Of a stretch of DNA of 64,000 nucleotides, positions 40,927 through 50,072 are shown piece by piece (the stretch's first letter is position 1; each line of letters opens with the position of its first letter). A program made the translations under genes and the position numbers. Source of the stretch: Candidatus Zixiibacteriota bacterium (GTDB taxonomy: Bacteria; Zixibacteria; MSB-5A5; GN15; FEB-12); contig JAVEYB010000008.1 of the NCBI GenBank assembly GCA_034003725.1, forward strand, positions 62,001 to 126,000. The letters run 5' to 3'. The notes under the pieces are model-generated. The model saw only the letters and a program-made list of their open reading frames with translations, made no database searches and was not told where the DNA came from.

Positions 40927-42585
40927 ATGCGTCGCATGGAGATAACTACCGCCGTCATCATCCTGTTGTCGGCGCTCGTCATCGTCCTCACAGTCATAGT
41001 AGTTCGAATGTCGCTGAGGCATGCAGCGTCGGCGGCTGATGCTCAAAAAACAGACCGGGCCGGGTTCCAGGCGTTACTGGCCGAGAATGCGGCTGACGGC
41101 AGCATACAGACGGTCGCAGGACGGGTGTCAAACCTGCTGAAGGGCCCGTGCGGCTGCGAGAAGATCCTTTTTCTGCGCAAGCAGCGCGGATTTCTCGAGT
41201 TGAACTACTATCACGGAATCCGACGGTTTCAGCGCACGGAATTCCGTCTGCGATATTCCGACGAGTTGAGCGATGTATTGCGCCAGCGGTTTGAACCGCG
41301 TCCGGCGGCCGATTTGCGGACGCTTTTGCCGGAGCGGATGTATCAGCGGCTGGTCGAGGAAGGAATCGATCTTTGTTTCCCCGTGTACTGGCGGGCCAAT
41401 CTGTACGGCGTGTATTTTGTGGCGGGGAAGGCGGCGCTGATCGAGCCGGTCATGGCCGACTTCTGTGCCGCGATTGCCCACAGTCTCTCGGCCGCGTATC
41501 ACATCAAGTGGCATGAGACGCGGTACGAGCGGATCGCCAAGAAGCTTGATTCGCTGCGCGAGGAGCCGACGGCGGGACGGCGGGAGTCAACGGGCCGGGT
41601 CGACCTCGGGATTCTCCGCCTGGTGCGGCACCGCAACACCGCCACGCTCGTTCCCCGGATAATCGACGGTCTGCGTTCCGAGCTGGGACTGAGCAGAGTG
41701 ACTTACCTCTACGAGCCGCGCGAGAAGGGTGAGCCGATCCGTCATTACGATCCCGATGGGGCCGCATTGTCCGGACCGCCGTCGCGCGACGTGTTTGCAT
41801 CGGCGGTATCCCGGCTGGCCGACGCGGGCGTTCGTTCGGTCGCCGATCTTGTCGGCGGAGGCGAACCGCTTTCGGGCTGGGCCGGCGATCTGCGTTCGGC
41901 GGGAGTCAACTATGTGGCGTCGTTTCCGGTCGCGGCCGGAAGGAACGGGCTGCTGTTGCTGCAGGGGAATCTCACTCAGGAAACACTGGCGCGCCGGATC
42001 GAGGAGCTGGCGCCGACGGCGATGGAGCTGGTCAGCAATGCCGAGTCGTACGAGCGGATGCAGGCGATGTCGTACACGGATAACCTGACGGGCGTCGCCA
42101 ATCAGCGGTATTTGATGAAGCGGATGCAGGAGGAAATCAACCGGGCGCAGCGATACCGGCGGTCGCTGGCGCTGATCATGTTTGACATGGACGATTTGAA
42201 GGGGATAAACGATCAGCACGGACATCTGGCGGGCGACCAGGTGCTTCGCCGGCTGGGTCAGATTCTGCGAAATTCGATCCGCGCGATCGATGTCGTGGCC
42301 CGCTACGGCGGCGACGAATTTTGTGTTGTGATGCCGGAGGCGGATCAGGCGACCGCGGTCCGGTTCATGTCGCGTCTGCGGGAGAAGATTGCCGAGTCGA
42401 CATTCCGGTTACCTGATGGGGAGGAAGAAATCGTGTGTACGATCTCCCAGGGCGCCGCGGTGTTTCCGGATCACGCCGACGACCAGAACTCCCTCCTTTT
42501 TGCCGCTGACATGGCCCTGTTGCGGGCCAAGGATGCGGGCCGAAACGGCTTTTTGGTGTACAACTCCGAAATGGCCGCCAAATAG
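40927..42585 (+). CDS. membrane-anchored diguanylate cyclase (GGDEF)
   Basis: 552 residues. One N-terminal membrane helix (about 5-27, TTAVIILLSALVIVLTVIVV) is followed by two GAF-like regions (about 45-190 and 220-370). The GGDEF domain is about residues 375-545: YTDNLTGVANQRYLMKRM, MFDMDDLKGINDQHGHLAGD and the active site RYGGDEFCVV. RAID lies five residues before GGDEF, the position of the product-inhibition I-site (RxxD). It should make c-di-GMP from two GTP. Immediately downstream is an exopolysaccharide operon, a usual c-di-GMP-controlled output. ATG 40936 is an alternative start. Confidence 0.93.
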   Translation: MRRMEITTAVIILLSALVIVLTVIVVRMSLRHAASAADAQKTDRAGFQALLAENAADGSIQTVAGRVSNLLKGPCGCEKILFLRKQRGFLELNYYHGIRRFQRTEFRLRYSDELSDVLRQRFEPRPAADLRTLLPERMYQRLVEEGIDLCFPVYWRANLYGVYFVAGKAALIEPVMADFCAAIAHSLSAAYHIKWHETRYERIAKKLDSLREEPTAGRRESTGRVDLGILRLVRHRNTATLVPRIIDGLRSELGLSRVTYLYEPREKGEPIRHYDPDGAALSGPPSRDVFASAVSRLADAGVRSVADLVGGGEPLSGWAGDLRSAGVNYVASFPVAAGRNGLLLLQGNLTQETLARRIEELAPTAMELVSNAESYERMQAMSYTDNLTGVANQRYLMKRMQEEINRAQRYRRSLALIMFDMDDLKGINDQHGHLAGDQVLRRLGQILRNSIRAIDVVARYGGDEFCVVMPEADQATAVRFMSRLREKIAESTFRLPDGEEEIVCTISQGAAVFPDHADDQNSLLFAADMALLRAKDAGRNGFLVYNSEMAAK

Positions 42586-42618
42586 GCAGAACTCCCCGTA
42601 CTGCAACGGTGTTTTTTG

Positions 42619-42647
42619 TTTACACTGACTAGGGGTGCGTCTATATT
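42619..42647 (+). promoter_or_regulatory. near-consensus promoter of the exopolysaccharide operon
   Basis: TTTACA (42619-42624, 5/6), 17-nt spacer, TATATT (42642-42647, 5/6). Predicted start near 42654, only about 13 nt before ATG 42667 and about 52 nt before ATG 42706. Confidence 0.7.
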
Positions 42648-42666
42648 GATCAGTTTAAGGAAGCCC

Positions 42667-43704
42667 ATGAAATTGCCGATTCTCTTATTACAGATGGTCT
42701 TAGCCATGAAAAGCAGTACGAAAAGCTCTTACCGGGCACTGGTCCGGACGGTGATGTTGTCGGTGGTCTGGCTGGTGTTGGCCGGAGTCTGCCAGGCTCA
42801 GGACCAGTACCGAATTGGTCCGACCGACGTTCTTGAAATCCGGTTCTGGCAGGATCCCAACCTGAATGCGGAGGTTCGGGTGGCGCTGGACGGGACGATC
42901 ACGCTCGATATTATCGGGCAGGTTCATGTAGGCGGCAAGACGACCGAGGAAGCGCAGTCGGATATCGTGCGTCGGATGTCCAGTCTCAACCGCAATATCT
43001 CGCAGGTTGTGGTGCGGGTGACGGCATACAACTACCAGTTCGTGTATGTCACGGGGCAGGTTGGGACTCCGGGCAAGTATTCGTTTGAGACGATACCGGA
43101 CCTGTGGTCGGTCATCAACGAGGCCGGGGGGCCGGGTCCGAGCGCCGACCTGACACAGGTAACGATCATTCGCGGCGGCGGTTCGGACGCGGGCAAGGTC
43201 GAAGTGGTGAATGTGGCTCAGGCGATCGCATCAGGCGATTTGAGCAGGCTGCCGGAATTGCAGCGCCAGGACCGGATCGAGGTTCCGCAGACGATACTGG
43301 GGCTGCCCACGCGGGAACTCGGGCGCACGACGGAGCAGCGCAATATCATCTACGTGATGGGGTCGGTGAACACGCCGGGTCCGATCCAGTTCGAAGAGGA
43401 CCTGGACATTCTCGAGGCCATCGCGCTGGCCGGAGGGCCGACGGCAACCGCCGACATCAAAAAGACGAAAGTGATCACGAAGGACAGCTACTACGGGCAG
43501 TCGCTTCATTTCAATCTCGAAAAATATACAACTTCCGGGTTTCCGAACCGGTATATCATGCGTAAGGAAGATGCGATATACATCCCGGAACGGGGCTCGA
43601 GTTTCCTGACCACGACGCTGCCGATCGTGGGTGGTGTGGCGGGTCTTGTGACGACCTTTATCCTCGTGTATAACCAGATCAACGGCGACGAGGGGACACG
43701 GTGA
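42667..43704 (+). CDS. Wza-type polysaccharide export protein with SLBB domains
   Basis: 345 residues. The poly-export domain starts right after the signal peptide (YRIGPTDVLEIRFWQDPNLN, VALDGTITLDIIGQVHVGGK). Two SLBB-type beta-grasp segments follow (VYVTGQVGTPGKYSFETIPD, IYVMGSVNTPGPIQFEEDLD). The C-terminus has a hydrophobic helix (TLPIVGGVAGLVTTFILVYN). ATG 42667 has SD AAGGA; ATG 42706 would give a more normal signal peptide (AMLSVVWLVLAGVCQAQ-type) and a longer leader. No lipobox Cys is evident at the AQA cleavage site. First gene of the operon, followed by TPR, BY-kinase and deacetylase genes. Confidence 0.9.
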   Translation: MKLPILLLQMVLAMKSSTKSSYRALVRTVMLSVVWLVLAGVCQAQDQYRIGPTDVLEIRFWQDPNLNAEVRVALDGTITLDIIGQVHVGGKTTEEAQSDIVRRMSSLNRNISQVVVRVTAYNYQFVYVTGQVGTPGKYSFETIPDLWSVINEAGGPGPSADLTQVTIIRGGGSDAGKVEVVNVAQAIASGDLSRLPELQRQDRIEVPQTILGLPTRELGRTTEQRNIIYVMGSVNTPGPIQFEEDLDILEAIALAGGPTATADIKKTKVITKDSYYGQSLHFNLEKYTTSGFPNRYIMRKEDAIYIPERGSSFLTTTLPIVGGVAGLVTTFILVYNQINGDEGTR

Positions 43705-43753
43705 TGACGTTCCGGGTGATTCGGGGCGTTGGCGATAACAGGGCATAGACGTC

Positions 43754-44875
43754 ATGGAAACGTACCGACTGAGCAGCAAGCTTCGCGAAAAAGACAGCGA
43801 GTACCTGATCCAGACTTCCAACGACTCCACTGTCGGGGCCGTGTCGACGTCGATTTTTATCAACGGCATACTGGCGGAGCGGACGACCCAGGCGCATCCG
43901 GAGCAAGTTGATCCGCAGGACGTGCTGGCGCTGGTGAAGTCGAGTCACGGGGAGAAGAAGAAGGAAATCGAGTCGCTGCTGAGCGCGTACCGCCAGGCGA
44001 TCTCCCAGGCGGAGCCGGACACGATGTACCATCTGGGGACCGCGTTTTATTTCAAGGGTTTTTATGCGGAGGCGCGCGAGCTGTTTTACCAGACGGCGGC
44101 TTCGGGGACCGAGTATCACCAGGCCTACAATTTCCTCGCCGTAACCGAGCTGGCGCTCAACAACGCGCAGGAGGCGGTGCAGAACGGCGCGCGGGCGGTG
44201 GCCATGCGGCCGCGATTCGCCGACTACCGGAACAACTACGGCGAGGCGCTGCTGGCGGTGGACGACTACAAGGGGGCGATCGAGCAGTTCGAGCAGGCGA
44301 CCGAGATAAACATGTATTACGGCGACGCCTACTTCAATCTGGCGATTGCGCATATCGTGGAAGCCGTTCGCCAGCCCGACCGGGAGCGATGGGGAGCGCG
44401 GCTGGGGAGGATCGGCGACTGCCTCAAGAAGGCGGGGCTGATTTATGAGATTTATCGAAACCCCCGGACGGAGCAGGCGGTCGCGCTGCTTCAGCGCGGC
44501 GAGCTGCGCGAGGCGCTGACCGCATTGAAGGCGGTTCGTGAGGCCAAGCGCGAAGCGGGACGCCGGGAGTATGCCGCGTTTCACACCCGGTTTCTGCTGG
44601 TGCCGGGGTGGATGTCGGAGAAGGTGGTGGCCGACCGGATTGCGTTTCTCAAGGCGGAGCTGCAGAAGAACCCCACCTACGTCGATTTGTACGCCGAGCT
44701 GTCGCAGTGTTACCTGGAGCAGTCCAAGATGGCGTGGCAGAAGGCGATCGACAACTATCGCAAGACCACCGAAATAAACCCGTCGCTGCGGCGGGCGCAG
44801 ATCGCGCTGGACGAGACCGAAGCCGTGTACGAGAAGATGTGTACGGCGCTGGGTCGGATCACGGAGAAAGGCTGA
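43754..44875 (+). CDS. TPR protein of the exopolysaccharide operon
   Basis: 373 residues, no signal peptide or membrane helix. The N-terminal ~60 residues are distinct (SSKLREKDSEYLIQTSNDST, FINGILAERTTQAHP). TPR units follow (TMYHLGTAFYFKGFYAEARE, QAYNFLAVTELALNNAQEAV, FADYRNNYGEALLAVDDYKG, YVDLYAELSQCYLEQSKMAW). It sits between the export gene and the BY-kinase gene (8 bp before the kinase start). It occupies the place where a Wzz-type co-polymerase might be expected, so it may scaffold the complex. Function not recognised beyond TPR. Confidence 0.8.
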   Translation: METYRLSSKLREKDSEYLIQTSNDSTVGAVSTSIFINGILAERTTQAHPEQVDPQDVLALVKSSHGEKKKEIESLLSAYRQAISQAEPDTMYHLGTAFYFKGFYAEARELFYQTAASGTEYHQAYNFLAVTELALNNAQEAVQNGARAVAMRPRFADYRNNYGEALLAVDDYKGAIEQFEQATEINMYYGDAYFNLAIAHIVEAVRQPDRERWGARLGRIGDCLKKAGLIYEIYRNPRTEQAVALLQRGELREALTALKAVREAKREAGRREYAAFHTRFLLVPGWMSEKVVADRIAFLKAELQKNPTYVDLYAELSQCYLEQSKMAWQKAIDNYRKTTEINPSLRRAQIALDETEAVYEKMCTALGRITEKG

Positions 44876-44883
44876 GACGCCGG

Positions 44884-45711
44884 ATGAAACAGGGCTCCCT
44901 GTCGATAATCGACTACTACAGTCTTGAAAGTCCATTTGCCACGGAGTTCCGTCGCCTGCTCCAGCGATTGAAACGGCACGAGGCGGGGCGCGAGTTGAAA
45001 GTGCTGATGATCACGTCGGCGAACCTTTCTGAGGGCAAGTCGACCGTCTGTTCGCTGCTGGCGATCACGGCCGCCAAGAAGGGCGTGAAGACGCTTCTGG
45101 TGGATACGGACGTTCGTCGGCCGGCGATTCACAAGTTGTTCAATCTAGATCGCGAACCGGGATTGACGGGCGTGCTCGAGCAGGGGCTGCCCGGAAAGAA
45201 CGTGATCCGCAAAACGCCGCTGGAGAATCTCGACCTGATTACGGCCGGTCGCGTGACGGCGGAACCCGCGGAGGTGTTTGATGCGCCTGCGATCGGACGG
45301 CTGCTCACGGAGATGAAGTTTTACTACGATCTGATCCTTGTCGACTGTCCGCCCATCATTCCGGTGTCGGACCCGATGCTATTGGCGCCGGAAGTGGACG
45401 CCGTGCTGATGGTGGTTCGCGCCGGGCAGACGGCTCGTGACGTGGCGGTGCGGGCGGTCGAAATCATGCGGGCGAACAAGACGGAGATACTGGGCGTCAT
45501 TCTCAACAACGCCGACAATTCGCTTCCTTATTACTACGATTACAAGTACTACGGGTACGACTACACGCCATCACGCCCGGATCAGCGCGCCGCGCATCGA
45601 GCCCGCCGCGACAAGGGCGAAAACGGCGAGGCGCCGCCCGACAAAGAGTCGGACCGCCTGTCGAAGGTGGCACGCAATCCCAAGGTCGAGGGCAACTCGA
45701 TCAGCGGTTAA
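44884..45711 (+). CDS. CpsD/CapB-type tyrosine kinase (BY-kinase)
   Basis: 275 residues, soluble. The Walker A region is TSANLSEGKSTVCSLLAITA, Walker A' is LLVDTDVRRPAIHKLF and Walker B is LILVDCPPI, the order diagnostic for BY-kinases. A Tyr cluster with eight Tyr in twelve residues (PYYYDYKYYGYDY, about residue 220) is the autophosphorylation tail. Beyond it is an unusual ~50-residue polar Arg/Lys/Glu extension. BY-kinases cycle with a Wzz-like membrane activator to control chain length; none is encoded next to it. ATG 44884 matches the family N-terminus. Confidence 0.92.
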   Translation: MKQGSLSIIDYYSLESPFATEFRRLLQRLKRHEAGRELKVLMITSANLSEGKSTVCSLLAITAAKKGVKTLLVDTDVRRPAIHKLFNLDREPGLTGVLEQGLPGKNVIRKTPLENLDLITAGRVTAEPAEVFDAPAIGRLLTEMKFYYDLILVDCPPIIPVSDPMLLAPEVDAVLMVVRAGQTARDVAVRAVEIMRANKTEILGVILNNADNSLPYYYDYKYYGYDYTPSRPDQRAAHRARRDKGENGEAPPDKESDRLSKVARNPKVEGNSISG

Positions 45712-45729
45712 CCCGCGGTCAGGGTGAAC

Positions 45730-46602
45730 ATGCAGGCTTCGGTCAATCTCCTCACGGTCGATCTCGAGGAATGGTTTGTCGTCGAGGTATTGCGCGACCG
45801 ATACCCCCAGCCGACCTGGGCGTCGCTGCCGTCGACTCTGACGGCGAACGTTCGGCGGCTTCTGGCGCTGTTTCACGAGAAGAACGTAAAAGCCACCTGG
45901 TTCATCCTCGGGTGGTGCGCGGAGCATCATCCGGGAATAATCGAAGAGATCGCCGCGCTGGGTCATGAGATTGCCTGTCACTCGTACTGGCATCGCCGGG
46001 TCGATTCCATGACGCCGGAGGAGTTCCGCGAGGACACGCGGCGGGCAATAGACGCGATCATCAACGCCACCGGCGTGATGCCGCGTGGATACCGCGCGCC
46101 GAGCTGGTCGATCCATAACAAGGTGGCGTGGGCATTCGATGTTCTGGCCGATATGGGCTTTGATTACGACAGCTCGATATTTCCCATCAAACACGATTTG
46201 TATGGCATGCCGACCGGCCCTCGGGAGCTGTTCCGGATGGAGACGTCATCGGGAAAGCTTCTGTATGAGTTCCCGAACTCCACGTACCGTCTTCTGGGGC
46301 GCAACGTGCCGGTGTCAGGCGGCGGGTACCTTCGCCACTCGCCCTACTGGTACAGCCGCCAGATGATTCGGAAGCTGAACGCGGAGGGGCGCCCGGCGAT
46401 GATGTACGTGCATCCCTGGGAGCTTGATCCGAAGCCGCCGCAGATCGACGGGTTGTCGGCCGTGCAGTGGTTCAGGACGTACGGATCGACAGAGATTTTT
46501 TCGTACAAGATAAACCGCCTGCTGACCGATTTCCGTTTCACCACAATCAGCGACTACATCGACGAGCGGGCGGGCCGCGCCGTGGGCACAGCGGGCGCCT
46601 GA
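45730..46602 (+). CDS. polysaccharide deacetylase (XrtA/PEP-CTERM-locus type)
   Basis: 290 residues. The NodB-homology domain starts NLLTVDLEEWF, with the metal site in VDLEEW and IACHSYWHRR, followed by PRGYRAPSWSIH. The C-terminal part (YEFPNSTYRLLGRNVPVSGG, MMYVHPWELDPKPPQ) is the DUF3473 region found in deacetylases of exosortase/PEP-CTERM-associated exopolysaccharide loci. It probably removes N-acetyl groups from the exported polymer. ATG 45730 preferred over GTG 45724 because AGGG lies at SD distance. No exosortase is in the window. Confidence 0.9.
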   Translation: MQASVNLLTVDLEEWFVVEVLRDRYPQPTWASLPSTLTANVRRLLALFHEKNVKATWFILGWCAEHHPGIIEEIAALGHEIACHSYWHRRVDSMTPEEFREDTRRAIDAIINATGVMPRGYRAPSWSIHNKVAWAFDVLADMGFDYDSSIFPIKHDLYGMPTGPRELFRMETSSGKLLYEFPNSTYRLLGRNVPVSGGGYLRHSPYWYSRQMIRKLNAEGRPAMMYVHPWELDPKPPQIDGLSAVQWFRTYGSTEIFSYKINRLLTDFRFTTISDYIDERAGRAVGTAGA

Positions 46603-46750
46603 TTCTCCATCGCCACCGTTAACTAACTGACCGATAGTCGGATACTGCGGCGATCGGGGTGTGATTTCTTCGAAAATGGTTGACTTTTGGGTGTATAAGA
46701 ATGAAAATACATGTTATGCTATTGCCACCAGCTGGAGGAGAAACGTCACA

Positions 46751-47467
46751 ATGAAGAAGGTTTTGATTTTTGCATGTGTCGCGCTGCTCGCTGCGGCGAC
46801 AGCCGAGGCCCGTCGCAAGTCGCCCGGCGCCGGGTACGTCAAAGACGGCGTGTTTTACGACGTGAAGTACGATTACTCGTTTACGGTCAACAGCAACTGG
46901 TCCGACCGGATTCGCAAGAATAAAGAGAACTACCGTATCGTTCTGGTGCAGAAGAACTACGGCATACCGCCGCATTATCAAAACGCCGAAGTGTATACGC
47001 TGGTGCCGCGTGTGGTGGTGTACATGGCGGAGACGAATATGCGCCCCGGCGAATTTGTCGACTCCATGTTCAGCCGGACGTGGGATTCGGACCTGCGCAG
47101 CGAGATCCGCAAGGAGTTTGATTTCCTGAACGAACAGGATATCGTCCCCAAGGGTCGCAACCGGCTGGAGATCGGCAAGAATCTGGCGGACATCTGGGAA
47201 GGCGAGGCCAAGTACGCCAAAAACGTGCAGACCTCGGCATCGGCCCTCGGCGGCAAACGAGTCAACAGCTCGTACGGCGGCACGATCGTGGCTGTCAAGA
47301 ACGGCGATAAGATGCTCGTGTTCCAGGTGATGGCGGAGAAGGAATATTATGACAGCGTGCTGGCCGAGGCGATGGGGATGATCAAGTCGCTGAAGTGGGG
47401 TGAGGCCGGTGCGACTGACGAGGCGCCGGAGCCGGAAGCGGGCGGCGATGACGAAGCCGAGAGCTGA
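46751..47467 (+). CDS. secreted protein of unknown function
   Basis: 238 residues with a clear signal peptide (MKKVLIFACVALLAAATAEA) and SD GGAGGAG before ATG 46751. The mature part is a mixed fold (YDVKYDYSFTVNSNWSDRIR, YRIVLVQKNYGIPPHYQNAE, LADIWEGEAKYAKNVQTSAS) with a Glu/Asp-rich tail (EAGATDEAPEPEAGGDDEAE). The layout recalls small lipocalin- or DUF-type periplasmic proteins, but I recognise no family. It stands alone between the exopolysaccharide operon and lapA. Confidence 0.75.
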   Translation: MKKVLIFACVALLAAATAEARRKSPGAGYVKDGVFYDVKYDYSFTVNSNWSDRIRKNKENYRIVLVQKNYGIPPHYQNAEVYTLVPRVVVYMAETNMRPGEFVDSMFSRTWDSDLRSEIRKEFDFLNEQDIVPKGRNRLEIGKNLADIWEGEAKYAKNVQTSASALGGKRVNSSYGGTIVAVKNGDKMLVFQVMAEKEYYDSVLAEAMGMIKSLKWGEAGATDEAPEPEAGGDDEAES

Positions 47468-47561
47468 GTTCGCATGCTCTCGGATGAGGGTGGGTCGCGA
47501 CAGACGCGATAGAACGGACCGGGCCCCGGGGGCACGGTTCATATCCTGAAGGGAATGGTAT

Positions 47562-47924
47562 ATGTGGGCATTGCGGGCGCTTCTGATCGCGCTGGTGTTC
47601 GTGGCCGCGGTCGCCTTCGCATACAGCAACGTCGGCATCGTCGTTGACGTCAACCTGCAGCCGGTGTACAGCGATCTTACCGCTGTCCCGTTGATAACGG
47701 TGGTTGGCTGGTCGCTCGGAATCGGCCTGTTTTTGTCCCTGTTGTTGTTCATCAGTACGTACATCAAGCTGTCCATGCAGGTCCGGGCTGCGCGCAAGCG
47801 CATCAAGGCGCTGGAGACGGAGGTGGCCATCCTTCGCAATCGGCCGATCGAAGAGTCGGCCGACCTGCTCAAGGGGGCCGACGGCGAATCCGCGGACCAG
47901 CGTTCGGCCTTTAGCGAAAGTTAG
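47562..47924 (+). CDS. LapA-domain inner-membrane protein
   Basis: 120 residues with two membrane helices (LRALLIALVFVAAVAFAYSN; VVGWSLGIGLFLSLLLFIST) and a cytoplasmic coiled coil (QVRAARKRIKALETEVAILR). This is the LapA/DUF1049 plan. In E. coli LapA partners LapB in setting lipopolysaccharide levels through FtsH/LpxC. The next gene, 5 bp away, is LapB-like. Confidence 0.85.
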   Translation: MWALRALLIALVFVAAVAFAYSNVGIVVDVNLQPVYSDLTAVPLITVVGWSLGIGLFLSLLLFISTYIKLSMQVRAARKRIKALETEVAILRNRPIEESADLLKGADGESADQRSAFSES

Positions 47925-47929
47925 TACGC

Positions 47930-49033
47930 ATGTTTCAAAACGTCCTGATCGTTCTTGTCATTCTTCTCGGGGCCACGTCGCTGTACCTCGGCTACGAGCG
48001 GTTCTTCCGGCGCACGCGGGAAACGGAGCCCGAGTTGTACGTCCGGGCGCTTGGCGATTTGCTGGACGGCCGTACCGAGTCCGCGTTTACCAAGCTCCGC
48101 CAGGTCGTCGCGGAAAATACCAACAATATCGACGCCTACCTTCGGCTGGGCCGGATACTCCGCGAGCATAACAAGCCCGAACGCGCGCTGCAGGTGCACA
48201 AGGATCTCACCCTCCGCTCCGGACTCGAACGGGACCAAAAAGCCGCAATCCTGACGCAACTGGTGGAGGATTACCTTGCGCTGAACGATTTCGAGACGGC
48301 GGAAAAGGCGCTGAATGAACTGATATCGCTCGATCCGCGCAGCCGCTGGGCACATCGCACGCAGCTGTCGGTCCGGGAGAAGCGCCAGCAGTGGGAAGCG
48401 GCCTACGACACGGCGGTCGAGCTGCTCAAGCTCGAGGGGAACAAATCGAAAAAACCGCTGGCCCGGTTCAAGGTTCACATGGCGTCGCAGTTGTACCGCA
48501 AGCGCGAGTACCACAAGGCCCGTATCGTGTACAAGGAAGCGATCGGGCTCGACCCGACGCTGGTGGACGCGTACCTCGCGATCGGCGACTCGTACCAGCT
48601 CGAGAATCGGCTCGAGGACGCCGTGAATTTCTGGCGCAAGCTCATTTCGGCGGTTCCGCAGAAGGGGCACCTGGTCATCGACCGGCTCAAGAAGACCCTG
48701 TTTGATCTGGGCCGCTACGGCGACATGGTGGAAATCTGCGAAAACATTCTCGAACACGACCCGAAAAACCTCCAGGCCCGCCTGACGCTCGCGGAGTTTC
48801 ACGAGAAGAAAGGCGACGGTGATTTGGCGTGCGAAGTGCTGGAGGGGCTGGTCGAGGACTACCCGGAAGATTTGACGGTGCTGATCGAGATAATCCGGCT
48901 GTATCTCGATCGCGGGGAGCGACGCAAACTGCAGGACCTGCTGCAGACACTGGAGCGGAACCGCGAGAAGCGCAACGCCGCGTCGACCGGTATGTCGCCG
49001 GCCGCTCCGGATACAACTCCCGTGCGCACCTGA
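47930..49033 (+). CDS. LapB (YciM)-like TPR protein lacking the rubredoxin domain
   Basis: 367 residues. The N-terminal membrane anchor (VLIVLVILLGATSLYLGYER) and ARALGDLLDGRTE-like start are LapB features (here YVRALGDLLDGRTESAFTKL). TPR units follow to about 340 (AYLRLGRILREHNKPERALQ, VDAYLAIGDSYQLENRLEDA). E. coli LapB ends with a rubredoxin-type metal-binding domain carrying two Cys pairs. Here the C-terminus is a short polar tail with no such Cys pairs, so metal-dependent function is not expected. Context next to lapA supports the assignment. Confidence 0.8.
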   Translation: MFQNVLIVLVILLGATSLYLGYERFFRRTRETEPELYVRALGDLLDGRTESAFTKLRQVVAENTNNIDAYLRLGRILREHNKPERALQVHKDLTLRSGLERDQKAAILTQLVEDYLALNDFETAEKALNELISLDPRSRWAHRTQLSVREKRQQWEAAYDTAVELLKLEGNKSKKPLARFKVHMASQLYRKREYHKARIVYKEAIGLDPTLVDAYLAIGDSYQLENRLEDAVNFWRKLISAVPQKGHLVIDRLKKTLFDLGRYGDMVEICENILEHDPKNLQARLTLAEFHEKKGDGDLACEVLEGLVEDYPEDLTVLIEIIRLYLDRGERRKLQDLLQTLERNREKRNAASTGMSPAAPDTTPVRT

Positions 49034-49079
49034 TTATTCCCGCGAACGAATCTGATTGGCGATGGAGCGCTGTTGGAAC

Positions 49080-50072
49080 ATGACTCGCGTCATGACATTT
49101 CTGGTGATCGGCTTGCTGCTGGCGCAGCCTGCGTCGGCCGGAATCTACGAGTTGATTGCATCGGGCCGGCTTGCCGAGGCTGCTGATTCATTGTCTCATT
49201 ATGCCACGGCGGCCACCCGCGACGGCAACATCCTCTTTTACCGGGCGCTGATCGAGTCGAACGCCGCGGAGTCGGCCCGCCTGATGGAGGCAGCGCTGCA
49301 GGCGTCGGTCTCTCACCGTCACCGGCAGGAGCTGTTCTATCGTCTCGCGCAGTACTACCTCGTGACGAACCAGTTTCAGGACCTTGCCCGAATCGTCAAT
49401 GAGTACCGGACGTATTTCGAGGAAGGGGAGTTTGACCGCGAGATGCTTCGGCTGTCGATACTGCTCGATGAGAAAGCGGGCCGATACGAAAGCGCGCTTC
49501 GTCAGGCGGACCGCTATCTCGTCCGCTACAAGGGCAGCGAGGTCGCGCAGTGGGGGAGTATCGACAAGGCGCGCCTGATGCTGGCGCAGCAGAAGCGTAT
49601 CGGCGCGGTCGAAATGCTTCGCGCTCTCTCACGGGAGCCGCGCGGCCCGGGTGTGCCGCAGGCGCTGTATCTGCTGGCTTTTGACGCTTACAATCGCAGG
49701 CAGTATGACGACGCGGTCTTCTACTACAACATCCTGCGCGAGGCGTATCCCGGCTCGGTGGGGCTCGACGCTCTCATCGAGCGACTCGGCGCGATTCCGG
49801 ACAAGGTCAAGTCCGACAACACCGCCGAGAAAATCACCGGGACGTACTACTCGGTTCAGGTCGGGGTTTTCTCCGAGAAGGCCAACGCCGACCGTCAGCG
49901 CGATCAATTCCGGAGCTACGGCAAAAAGGTGGACATCGCGAGCAAGACGGTTTCGGGTCGTTCCTACCACGTTGTCTACGTAGGGCGGTTCACGGACTAC
50001 AACGACGCCCTTCAGTTCAAAACGACACTGGAGCAGAATCACGGCGAAGTGTACCAGGTTGTCGCTCGATGA
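49080..50072 (+). CDS. periplasmic TPR protein with C-terminal SPOR domain
   Basis: 330 residues. ATG 49080 opens a signal peptide (MTRVMTFLVIGLLLAQPASA); the upstream in-frame starts 49056 and 49062 only add polar residues. TPR-like helices fill about 25-245 (ELFYRLAQYYLVTNQFQDLA, ALYLLAFDAYNRRQYDDAVF). The last ~75 residues are a SPOR domain (YYSVQVGVFSEKANADRQRD, YHVVYVGRFTDYNDALQFKT), which binds denuded septal peptidoglycan. Probably acts in division or wall remodelling. The stop overlaps the mutS start (ATGA). Confidence 0.85.
   Translation: MTRVMTFLVIGLLLAQPASAGIYELIASGRLAEAADSLSHYATAATRDGNILFYRALIESNAAESARLMEAALQASVSHRHRQELFYRLAQYYLVTNQFQDLARIVNEYRTYFEEGEFDREMLRLSILLDEKAGRYESALRQADRYLVRYKGSEVAQWGSIDKARLMLAQQKRIGAVEMLRALSREPRGPGVPQALYLLAFDAYNRRQYDDAVFYYNILREAYPGSVGLDALIERLGAIPDKVKSDNTAEKITGTYYSVQVGVFSEKANADRQRDQFRSYGKKVDIASKTVSGRSYHVVYVGRFTDYNDALQFKTTLEQNHGEVYQVVAR

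Noticed and set aside
46679-46707. promoter TTGACT-N17-GAAAAT before the secreted gene at 46751
   Set aside because: The -10 is weak, and several alternative AT-rich hexamers are equally good. It is too ambiguous to list as a feature.
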